Below, piece after piece: positions 57,801 through 64,000 of a stretch of DNA of 64,000 nt. This DNA comes from Rhodobacteraceae bacterium HLUCCO07 (GTDB lineage: Bacteria; Pseudomonadota; Alphaproteobacteria; Rhodobacterales; Rhodobacteraceae): the NCBI GenBank assembly GCA_001314705.1, contig LJSU01000001.1, positions 42,544 through 106,543 of the forward strand, given 5' to 3'. Each line of letters starts with the position of its first letter. Within the stretch, counting starts at the first letter, position 1. The translations under genes and the position numbers were made by a program. The notes under the pieces were generated by a model. It searched no databases. It was not told where the DNA came from and was given only the letters and a program-made list of their open reading frames with translations.

Positions 57801-60189
57801 CCGAATGAACAAAGGTCGTGCCCAGCACCTTGATAACGGGGGTGCTCGGGTCTTCCGGCGGTGTGGTGTTCGTCGCGCGATGGTTCAGCTCGTAATAGGC
57901 AAGATCGGACTCGGTGTTCTCGGGCCACTCAACCCAGATCGTGCCAAATCCTGCCGTCAACTCGGGATCGCCAGGGACGGCCGGTGGCGTGGTATCGGCC
58001 GTGGCCGTGTGGCTCACCGACCCGGAATAGGCCGAGCGCGCCGAATTCCTGATCGCCCGCACCTCGGCCGTGAACGACACGCCCGGCAACACCGGCCAGT
58101 CGTGGGTCGTCTCCGAGGTCAGGAAGCTGACCCAGTTCCCCGAGCCCTCTTTGAGCCGCAGCTCGTAACCGGTGGCGCCCGTGACGGCGCTCCACGTCGC
58201 GATCAGCTTGGCCCGCCCGTCCCCTGTGAGCGTCGAGGACAGGGCCAGCCCGGTGGGCACGCCCGGCGTCTCTGGCGCCACGATCTCCCGCACCTCGTCC
58301 GCCATGTCGGCCTGCGTGAGGCGGATGTCGGGTATGGTGACGGAAACCCAGCCGGTCCACTCGGTCGGATAGGCGGAAATCAGGCGCGCGCGCACCTCGT
58401 AGACGCCGCCCGGGTCGAGCCAGTCGGGCAGCTCGATCTCTCCTGCATCAAGATCAAGCGTGGACCCGTGCCGCACATCCTCTGGCGCCCCGGCGAGGCG
58501 AACTTCCCAGCGCAAGCCGTCCGCCAGCTGATCATTGGCCCAGGACAATCGCAGAGTGCCGCGCCGGGCGGTCCCGGCTTCATCGCGAATTTCGACACCG
58601 TCGGCTTCAAACCCGGCAACGGCGACCGGCAACTGTGATGCTTGTGTCGCGGCCGGTGGATTGGGCAGCTGAAAATCCGGGCTCCAGCCGTAATCGCCCG
58701 GCTCGCGTTCGCGCAGGCTGACCTTGCGGACCCCGGTGAACAGGTCTTCAGAAATTTCATAAAGGCTGAAATCCTTGTTCAGGTAGCCATTCCGCTCGCT
58801 GGAATAGTCGAGCGTGTCGAGCAACTCGACCGCACCCGCATCGGGGGGCAGGCTGAAGATGTGGCGCGCCATGCGGCGCTCGTCCTCGATATAGCCGCGC
58901 ATGACCCGCTGCACCTGGTTCGGATAGGGCGCAGCCGGCAGCTGGAGATTGGCGGTGCGGCGGCCGAATGTGTCGGCGGCTTCCCATTCGGCATTGGTGC
59001 GCGGTGGGGCATCGCGCGTCTCCCAGAGGCTGGCCGGGTCGGGATACTCGGCGGTGATCGCGTTGTAGGTCTCGGACAGACCCGGAAACGGCTGATACTC
59101 CTGCTCGCGAGAGACGATGATGTCGGCATCGGTAAAGGAATAGACCGGCATGTCCGGCGCGCCGGCCAGGATGCGCCAGTACCCGCCCATGTCGGCGATT
59201 TCAGCCGAGGCCGCCTTGAGGAGTTCTTCCGCGACCGAGGTCGGCGCGTCGGTCAGTGCCGCCTCGATCCCGGCGCGGTACATCGGCTCGCTGCCCCCGT
59301 CCTCGAGGTCGACGCTGGCGTCGGCCTTGTTCATCTGGGCGACCCAGTTCGCCTGGGGCATCGCTTCGGCGGGATCGAGCCCGCCGCCCCATATGTCGCC
59401 GCCGGGCAGCTCGATTCCCCGCCAGATGTTCCAGGTCTGGACAATCGGGTTGTGGCTGACCTCCCATGTCGTCGGGTCGCCGAGCCGATGTGGGCCGGAG
59501 CCACCGGCAGTGCTGTCCTTGCGGATGTCATAGAGCGGTATCCCGCTCATCTCGAAGCGCAGTCTCGGCGCCCGCGGCATGCGCTCCCGATCCCATGCCA
59601 GCGTCACGATCGCGTAGCACAGACCGGCGCCGATCATGTCTTCCGTCCAGGGCCGGTCCGGATGGGCGCCGTATTTCTCGACCATCATCGGGTCGGCAGC
59701 GGTCTGGCTGCCGTCGTAATACCTGATCCAGGCAAGGCCCTCATAGTCGCCCAGGATCGGCAGGCCGTAATCCGGGTGTTCCTCGGTGCCGATCTCGACA
59801 CGCTCGCCGCCAAAAATGATCCCTTCAAGTGTCGCGCCCGGGGCGCTGCACAGTTCGATCACTTGCGTGAGATAGCGATTCGACGGGCCATGACTGTAGG
59901 GCGGGCAAATTGCCTGACCGCCGGTCGCGGTGCGGCCGAGGATGATCGTTTCGGGGTTCTGCTCCCCGCGCATCGTCGCGTTGAGGGTAAGGCCACCGCC
60001 CTGGGACGGCTTGTCCTGGAGCGCCGCGCTGAGCGCACTGATCGCGACGGTCGTGGCCAGTCGCAGCGCGATCGAGCCAAGCGTGGATGCGGCAAAGGCG
60101 GTCCCGGCGGCGTAGCCCGCCGCCATCGACGCCGAAACCGCCCCGGTATATCCGAAGGCACCGAGAAAGAAGCCACCGACCGCGGGCAT
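54820..60189 (-). CDS. Phage host-specificity / tail tip protein J
   Basis: 1789 residues. A glycine-rich hydrophobic N-terminal segment (about 1-60) is followed by a tail-hub-like domain (to about 600), two fibronectin-type-III domains (about 640-730 and 735-830) and a long C-terminal region with a coiled-coil-like helix (IVQDVTDAQAAADQAAQ) and beta-helical/receptor-binding-like repeats. The organisation matches phage lambda J and GTA g15 tail tip proteins. Start at MPAVGG; its ATG overlaps the upstream stop (TGATG). Confidence 0.85.
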   Translation of the reverse strand: MPAVGGFFLGAFGYTGAVSASMAAGYAAGTAFAASTLGSIALRLATTVAISALSAALQDKPSQGGGLTLNATMRGEQNPETIILGRTATGGQAICPPYSHGPSNRYLTQVIELCSAPGATLEGIIFGGERVEIGTEEHPDYGLPILGDYEGLAWIRYYDGSQTAADPMMVEKYGAHPDRPWTEDMIGAGLCYAIVTLAWDRERMPRAPRLRFEMSGIPLYDIRKDSTAGGSGPHRLGDPTTWEVSHNPIVQTWNIWRGIELPGGDIWGGGLDPAEAMPQANWVAQMNKADASVDLEDGGSEPMYRAGIEAALTDAPTSVAEELLKAASAEIADMGGYWRILAGAPDMPVYSFTDADIIVSREQEYQPFPGLSETYNAITAEYPDPASLWETRDAPPRTNAEWEAADTFGRRTANLQLPAAPYPNQVQRVMRGYIEDERRMARHIFSLPPDAGAVELLDTLDYSSERNGYLNKDFSLYEISEDLFTGVRKVSLREREPGDYGWSPDFQLPNPPAATQASQLPVAVAGFEADGVEIRDEAGTARRGTLRLSWANDQLADGLRWEVRLAGAPEDVRHGSTLDLDAGEIELPDWLDPGGVYEVRARLISAYPTEWTGWVSVTIPDIRLTQADMADEVREIVAPETPGVPTGLALSSTLTGDGRAKLIATWSAVTGATGYELRLKEGSGNWVSFLTSETTHDWPVLPGVSFTAEVRAIRNSARSAYSGSVSHTATADTTPPAVPGDPELTAGFGTIWVEWPENTESDLAYYELNHRATNTTPPEDPSTPVIKVLGTTFVHSGLDDNQTRYYAVRAVDTSGNKSDWSAVVGATTTDFENILDASDRIGEIVQDVTDAQAAADQAAQDLQDAEDRLDIDITSVVEQVTGLLPSTFRGGKRFWQGASISVEPKPGDFSHPINYDATLLADAAELGPSNQTVAPKEVVQADDTKVYEIEVKGRIVDDGTDGPIEHRLGFYSWDDAGNLINSNRQSNLPGKEASDGIFHETIVIAGNNAVIESGVADLILSNGVTQFRPHYRANWRDTNCVVHIAMLAVREITGKAVADRTDARLTSDYYTSEGTDSAIAVKIEQAESEYYDKDSGQLKGSALTGYYTKSEADGVVSGAITQVKGEIEDPDGDSVGATATSALNIATDAEESIGKIESTVTAEFGDLETWATNTMTAIARADELVSRQYLGVTAGDETAGLELLAYDGAQGSGSAVFLNGDNTIVEGSLSAQKIAIGDFTNIVPNGTFKNGENRSWATWGSGWSIEERDDGHRDQAVREAPTKYVAGVSNTGSDEISNAIEDFPVKPGEQFYAEFDHAAAGDGTLEVNWGFRFSFYDEDGSRKSATTREVATTSRSWNTTDFSPVTVPSGAASVRLRIIRFGGGNGTGYITNIMCRRLNSGKLIVDGGVEARHVGANEIITEEANIKDATITSAKIVSVTADKIEVPASGDGLDPAITVGTTGTTIGTVESRAEDPASRINEKTTQIEPGKITLWGGNLGQLADWRDGGDWTKIDGGSIGANTVSANQLTVGMRMIRLEGVVFEANPSGEGDSVSWTGGKLLRTTNSGSVTAHSISSGSAGYQSGRLLLYWSLSDRGVIQSTTDADEAYGSSNVVLAIYQGGTDLTTNIGQTIIDGDHIKTGTIEARHIEAETITAEEIKARGITRSESAGSGAVTNDSSTWTNIASVSLAVEEYVSANIWGVVSFRITSGMEPEDFPSDVEFQVDVDGEVRLSLPRSAIVDQGKYIIRQFALLDYVGTGQGTPVVLRMKNAGGYGVQFSGMTATVFYR

Positions 60190-60623
60190 CAGGCGTCTCC
60201 GACTCGGAAGAAGCGGAACCGCGCGTCCATGGGCAGCAGGGCAAGCCCCCACTGCGACAACGCATAAACGGTTTCGCCCTGGACAACTCCCACGGCGTCG
60301 CCGTCATCGGTGGGCACCACGGCGATATCACCGCATCGGGCGGCAGACAGATGCTCTTCCCGAAGGTGGTGTGAGATGAATTCGACAGGGCCGGTGTAGC
60401 CTGCTCGGCGCAGCAGCCGGTAGCCCTCGGCGAAGCTGCTGTATTGACCTCGCCAGGGTGCTGCCAGGTCGCGCCCGGTTTGCGCCTCCAGCGCACCTGC
60501 ACCGAAGAGGCAGCAATCGTGCCAGCCGGGCTCGATCGGGCGAACGGCACTCCAATCAAGAAAGCGGCGCAAGCGGGGCCGCCAGTCGGCGAGTCGTTTC
60601 ATCGGGGCGGGCGCTGGTCTCAT
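60189..60623 (-). CDS. Phage tail protein, DUF6950-like
   Basis: 144 residues. GWHDCCLFGAGALEAQTGRD resembles an NlpC/P60-like Cys motif and the DUF6950 family; a catalytic His-Asp is not clear. In GTA clusters the gene at this position (g14) is a peptidase. Coupled by overlap to both neighbours (ATGA and TGATG). Confidence 0.7.
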   Translation of the reverse strand: MRPAPAPMKRLADWRPRLRRFLDWSAVRPIEPGWHDCCLFGAGALEAQTGRDLAAPWRGQYSSFAEGYRLLRRAGYTGPVEFISHHLREEHLSAARCGDIAVVPTDDGDAVGVVQGETVYALSQWGLALLPMDARFRFFRVGDA

Positions 60624-61279
60624 CGGTCAAAGTCCCATGAACGCGCGGGCGCCGGACCAGACCCTGGCACATCCGACTTGCCGGCCTTGCCCCAGGGTGT
60701 TTCGACCTTATCGGCTTGCGATGCGTATTTGCGCAAGGAGTCGCCCGGTGAACGAGCGATGAGCGCGGCATGGCTGCGTTTGCGCGACAAAGGTATGGTG
60801 AGTGCCCGGGCGGCCGTGGCGATCTCGAGCGAGATCTTGCCCGCTCCGCCCTTCTTGGGGGTGAGAATAGGTGCGCGATTGACAAACCCGCGCAGCACGA
60901 TGTGAGGCTCGGCGAGCAGCTGATCTGTCTCGGGATGGAAGATCGCGCGATGGAACGCTATGGGGGCGTGACGCGCGTCATAGCCGCGGATCGCCTGCTG
61001 GGCGGCCGGTGCGACCTGCGAGAAGGCGATCTTCTGAGTCCTGACCTTCAGGCCGGTGCGAAAGGTGAGCGGGCGGATGTCCAGCAACTCGCCCGCCGCG
61101 TGATAGACCCGGTTTTCCCCGCCGATGGTAAACGTCGCGTCCTGGTCTCCGGTCCAGAACCCGATCTCGGCAGGTTCGCCCGTCGCGCGGTCACGCGCGG
61201 TGATCCAGACAAGCACATGGCGCCGGACCGGAGCACGGCTGAGAAGGTACGAGGCTGTCGCGGGGGAATAGCTACGCAT
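60620..61279 (-). CDS. Phage tail-hub protein, DUF2163/g13-like
   Basis: 219 residues. Beta-rich sequence with a Lys/Arg-rich C-terminal helix region; WITARDRATGEPAEIGFWTGD is characteristic of the DUF2163/hub-type tail proteins that precede the peptidase and J gene in GTA. Assignment by position and resemblance. Confidence 0.65.
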   Translation of the reverse strand: MRSYSPATASYLLSRAPVRRHVLVWITARDRATGEPAEIGFWTGDQDATFTIGGENRVYHAAGELLDIRPLTFRTGLKVRTQKIAFSQVAPAAQQAIRGYDARHAPIAFHRAIFHPETDQLLAEPHIVLRGFVNRAPILTPKKGGAGKISLEIATAARALTIPLSRKRSHAALIARSPGDSLRKYASQADKVETPWGKAGKSDVPGSGPAPARSWDFDR

Positions 61280-61282
61280 TGT

Positions 61283-61939
61283 TCACCTCAATGTCTGGAT
61301 CCAGCGAAACGACACGTCGCGCGTCCATGTCGACCGCCGTGACCCTGGCTCGAAGCTCTTGGGAATGATGATCGCCTTGCAGAATGGCTTGACCAGGCTC
61401 ACCACGGCTCCTGGGGCGGCGCCGGCGCGGAGGCGTGGCCTGACCTCGAACAGCGGTGTCTGGCCCTGTGCGTCGGCCTGGGCCGGGCTTGCCAGCCGGT
61501 GAAATGCATAACGGACCGGGTCGGACCCGTAGGTGAAGGAGAGCATGTCACCGCGACGGAGCTCGTAATCGGGCGGCAATTCCCAAACGCTCATTTCACG
61601 GCCATCGGCCGAGATCTCGCCGATCTCCGGCACGGCCTGGCCGAGGATCAGCCCGGAAGGGTCAAGACGCGGCGCCGGCTGGCGCTTGTCATAAAAGAAG
61701 AAAGACGCGGCGCCATCTCGTGCCACGTCGAGCATCGGCAACACCTCGGCCGCCTCGTCGGCATCCATTGCACCGAGCGTGATCTTGCCCTGCCAGAGCC
61801 GCGATCCCAGCGGGGCCGCAAGGATCTCTCCACCATCGGTTTCGGAGGTTTCGACCGCCTGGGGAATGTCGAAAGGACAGTCCTTGACCGGCAGAATGTC
61901 CATGAAGTCGGATGTTGCGAGGGGAAACTCATAGGCCAT
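61283..61939 (-). CDS. Phage tail tip protein, unknown family
   Basis: 218 residues from the ATG at 61939 (MAYEFPLATSDFMDILPVKD), which overlaps the tape measure stop; GGTGGAG is 7 nt upstream. It occupies the g12-like position between tape measure and DUF2163-like gene. Beta-rich; no motif recognised. Confidence 0.7.
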   Translation of the reverse strand: MAYEFPLATSDFMDILPVKDCPFDIPQAVETSETDGGEILAAPLGSRLWQGKITLGAMDADEAAEVLPMLDVARDGAASFFFYDKRQPAPRLDPSGLILGQAVPEIGEISADGREMSVWELPPDYELRRGDMLSFTYGSDPVRYAFHRLASPAQADAQGQTPLFEVRPRLRAGAAPGAVVSLVKPFCKAIIIPKSFEPGSRRSTWTRDVSFRWIQTLR

Positions 61940-63909
61940 CAGGGGCTCCACCTGTCATTGACGATGGTGCGCACACGATCCGCGAGGATCTCGCTGTCGT
62001 AGTGCTCGAAGGAAGCTTCAATGGCCGCTTGAACGCCCTTGTGAATTTCCTCGGCTCCCGTGCCGGTGACGTTGATGTTGTAGGTCCTGTCGCCGGCCGG
62101 AAGGCCTGAAGGTGCGGATGTGCCCGAACGGCCCGGGGAAACGGCCCCCCCCGTTGCGAAGCGGGGCGTGCCGTAATTGATCTGGTCGAGCAGCGCGCGA
62201 TGTTGCGCGGTCGCACGGGCGTTGACGATATATTCCCCCGGCGAGGTCAGGATGAGCTTCTTGTCATCGCGCCCACCGCCCTGGCCAAGGATCAGTCCGG
62301 CCGCAACGTCACCGACTTCGCCGCCTGCGGCGGCTTTCGGAAAGAGCGCACCGACGACGGCTCCCAGGAGCCCGCCCTTTCCGGACGAGTCCTGGCCACC
62401 GAAGATCCATCCGAGTGGCCCGCCACCGGTGAGCGAAGCCTGCAGCAGGCTGTCGAGCAGCATATTCAGCGCATCGTCGACATCGCGAATTGCCGTGCTT
62501 GCGAAGCGCGACCAGAACTCCCACATTTCCTGCTGGCGCTGCAGGACCTCTTCCTCGCGGGTGCGCGCCGCGATCAGGCTCTCGACCGCCCGGCGCTCCT
62601 CCTCGGTGGCTCCGGCGAGCTCATCACGGTACCGTAGCATCTCCTTCTTGACCGGATCGGCCTCGCGCGTGGCGTCGAGCTCGTCCTGCAATCGCAGGAT
62701 CAGGTTGTCGAGCGCCTGCGCTTCCCGCTCGGTCGCTCTTGCCCTGCCTCCGCGACCCGAACTGCGGGCCGACTTCCGCGCCTCCATGATCCGTGCGTCC
62801 AGGTCGACGCCTTCCTCGAACTGGTAGCGCTCGATATCGATCCTCTGGCGCGCGAACCAGCCGCCTACACCGCCGCCCGCAGCGCCTTCCCGGGCGCGCC
62901 ACTCGGCTTCCTTGATGGCCCGCTGGCGCGCAACAGCCGCCTCCTGGACGGACTTGCCCGCCTCGAGCGCCTCCAGCTCGGCCGACTTGGCGGCATTGGC
63001 CACGGCACCGCCGCCGATGGACGACAGCGCGCCGACGATCGCCTCGATCTGCGCTGCCACGCCACCCATCGCGTCGGCCCAGGACCAGGTTGCGGCCTCG
63101 GCCGCGACAATGTTGCCCTCTGTATCGACCTCGGCGATTCCGTTGGCCCAATCCCAGGCCGCCATGAGCTGATCAGCCAGACCGTTCGCGCCGACCTCGG
63201 ATTTCACCATCTCGGCATAGGCATCGCGCTCGGCCTGCAGCCGCGCGCGCGCCACCACAACGCTATCCTCGCCCCAGGCGGCGATCAGGCGCTGCATCTC
63301 GCCGCTCTTCTGCAGCTCGGCCGTCTCCTCCGCGACGAAGGCGGCCCGCTCCTCCCATCGCTGGCGCATCATCCCGGCCAGCTCCAGGCCACGGCGCTGC
63401 GCGAGGTTCTGGTCGTTCTGTGCCTCCTCGGCCTCGCGCACCTTCGCGCCAAGGATGGTCATCTGCTGGATGATATCGAGGAGACCATCGAAGAACTCGC
63501 GTTGAGGTCCGGTGAGGTTCGCGAAGTCTCCCCCGACAAGGTCGGTCATTTGCTCTTGCAAGGCATCTGCGGCGGCGAGTCGCTCGGCCTGGTCAGTGCT
63601 ATCCTCAAGGATGCGCAGGTTGCGGCCAAAACTCTGGCCAAGCCGCCCGGCCGCCTCATCGGCCAGGTCGAGGCCCAGAATCAGAGGTTGCGGCACCGAC
63701 GAAAAACTGGCCCGCGCATACCCTGCTTCCTCCGCGATTTCGCGCAGGCCACTGGTTCCCTCGTTGATTGCATTCCAGGCATCGAGCTTGCCGAGGGTCG
63801 CGAGATCCTGCAACACCGCCTTCAGCACCGGGTCAGCGGTGCCGAATTTCTCGACCATCTCCACGGTGGAGAGGCTCGCGTTCCGCGACGCTTCATCAAA
63901 GGGTGTCAA
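61939..63909 (-). CDS. Phage tail tape measure protein, 5'-truncated
   Basis: At least 656 residues. Long alpha-helical, Gln/Glu/Ala-rich segments, a hydrophobic Gly-rich patch (GGVAAQIEAIVGALSSIGGG) and a Gly/Ala-rich C-terminal part with ILTSPGEYIVNARATAQ, typical of tape measure proteins. The apparent TTG start at 63909 borders non-phage sequence that looks like an IS end, so the N-terminus is missing. Confidence 0.75.
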   Translation of the reverse strand: MTPFDEASRNASLSTVEMVEKFGTADPVLKAVLQDLATLGKLDAWNAINEGTSGLREIAEEAGYARASFSSVPQPLILGLDLADEAAGRLGQSFGRNLRILEDSTDQAERLAAADALQEQMTDLVGGDFANLTGPQREFFDGLLDIIQQMTILGAKVREAEEAQNDQNLAQRRGLELAGMMRQRWEERAAFVAEETAELQKSGEMQRLIAAWGEDSVVVARARLQAERDAYAEMVKSEVGANGLADQLMAAWDWANGIAEVDTEGNIVAAEAATWSWADAMGGVAAQIEAIVGALSSIGGGAVANAAKSAELEALEAGKSVQEAAVARQRAIKEAEWRAREGAAGGGVGGWFARQRIDIERYQFEEGVDLDARIMEARKSARSSGRGGRARATEREAQALDNLILRLQDELDATREADPVKKEMLRYRDELAGATEEERRAVESLIAARTREEEVLQRQQEMWEFWSRFASTAIRDVDDALNMLLDSLLQASLTGGGPLGWIFGGQDSSGKGGLLGAVVGALFPKAAAGGEVGDVAAGLILGQGGGRDDKKLILTSPGEYIVNARATAQHRALLDQINYGTPRFATGGAVSPGRSGTSAPSGLPAGDRTYNINVTGTGAEEIHKGVQAAIEASFEHYDSEILADRVRTIVNDRWSP

Positions 63910-64000
63910 TGTGCATTCAAAAGTGGCCCAGTGTGATCATCCAAAAATGACCCACCCCCGAGGTGGCAAAGCCCACAGGCGAGCGGCCACCAAATAGCGC
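63904..64000. mobile_element. Probable end of an IS21-family insertion sequence
   Basis: Begins TGTCAATGTGC at the break in the tape measure gene. It carries two near-identical 13-mers, CAAAAGTGGCCCA (63918-63930) and CAAAAATGACCCA (63942-63954), the multiple terminal repeats usual for IS21 ends. The transposase would lie beyond the window. Confidence 0.45.

Noticed and set aside
58642..60267. 541-residue plus-strand ORF inside the J-like gene
   Set aside because: Opposite-strand shadow of the phage tail tip gene; no homology and atypical composition.

Overview
The window is a GC-rich (locally lower) alphaproteobacterial chromosome segment, most likely from a Rhodobacteraceae (roseobacter-group) species. 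The basis is protein family resemblance, gene order (tatABC; surE-pcm-nlpD-like; alr-mlaE-mlaF; cvpA-purF; glnB-glnA with divergent nnrD; form II carbon-monoxide-dehydrogenase-like cluster) and a roseobacter-style extragenic palindrome. No species call is possible from the sequence alone.

Layout. 1-8 kb: aminotransferase, cysS and cimA, an alpha/beta hydrolase, a squalene/phytoene-synthase-like protein and an MFS transporter. cysS is preceded by a 13-codon Cys/Ile-rich leader ORF and two mutually exclusive hairpins that look like a transcription attenuator. 8-19 kb: twin-arginine translocase genes tatABC with an ATPase, then on the minus strand surE-pcm-nlpD-like, an SDR, purF, cvpA and radA. 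19-27 kb, minus strand: a PqiA-like protein, lipid-transport ABC genes mlaF/mlaE, alr, a DUF1194 protein, dnaB, pyrE and pyrC. 27-34 kb, minus strand: a tightly coupled cassette of three paralogous family-2-like glycosyltransferases (one fused to a degenerate sulfotransferase-like domain), a sulfotransferase and an FkbM methyltransferase, probably for a modified surface glycan.

34-44 kb, plus strand: a form II CoxSLM-type molybdenum hydroxylase with its accessory genes (MoxR ATPase, CoxE-type VWA protein, XdhC, a molybdopterin-binding protein) and an embedded YeeE/YedE sulfur-transport pair. 44-45 kb: a methyltransferase, infC with an AUA start codon, and an acidic membrane-anchored protein. 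46-48.2 kb is a low-GC island: an XRE-HTH/TPR regulator broken by a frameshift and, divergent from it, a 42-residue secreted peptide, reminiscent of peptide-sensing RRNPP systems. 48.7-52.8 kb: glnB-glnA, nnrD and a Hint-domain protein.

52.95-64 kb: a tRNA-Leu(UAG) followed by a prophage tail module on the minus strand: tape measure, three tail-tip genes laid out like those of gene transfer agents, a 1789-residue host-specificity protein, a tail-fibre-assembly-like protein and a Dam-type methylase. The tape measure gene is cut at its 5' end by what looks like an IS21-family insertion sequence running off the window, so the prophage is probably defective.
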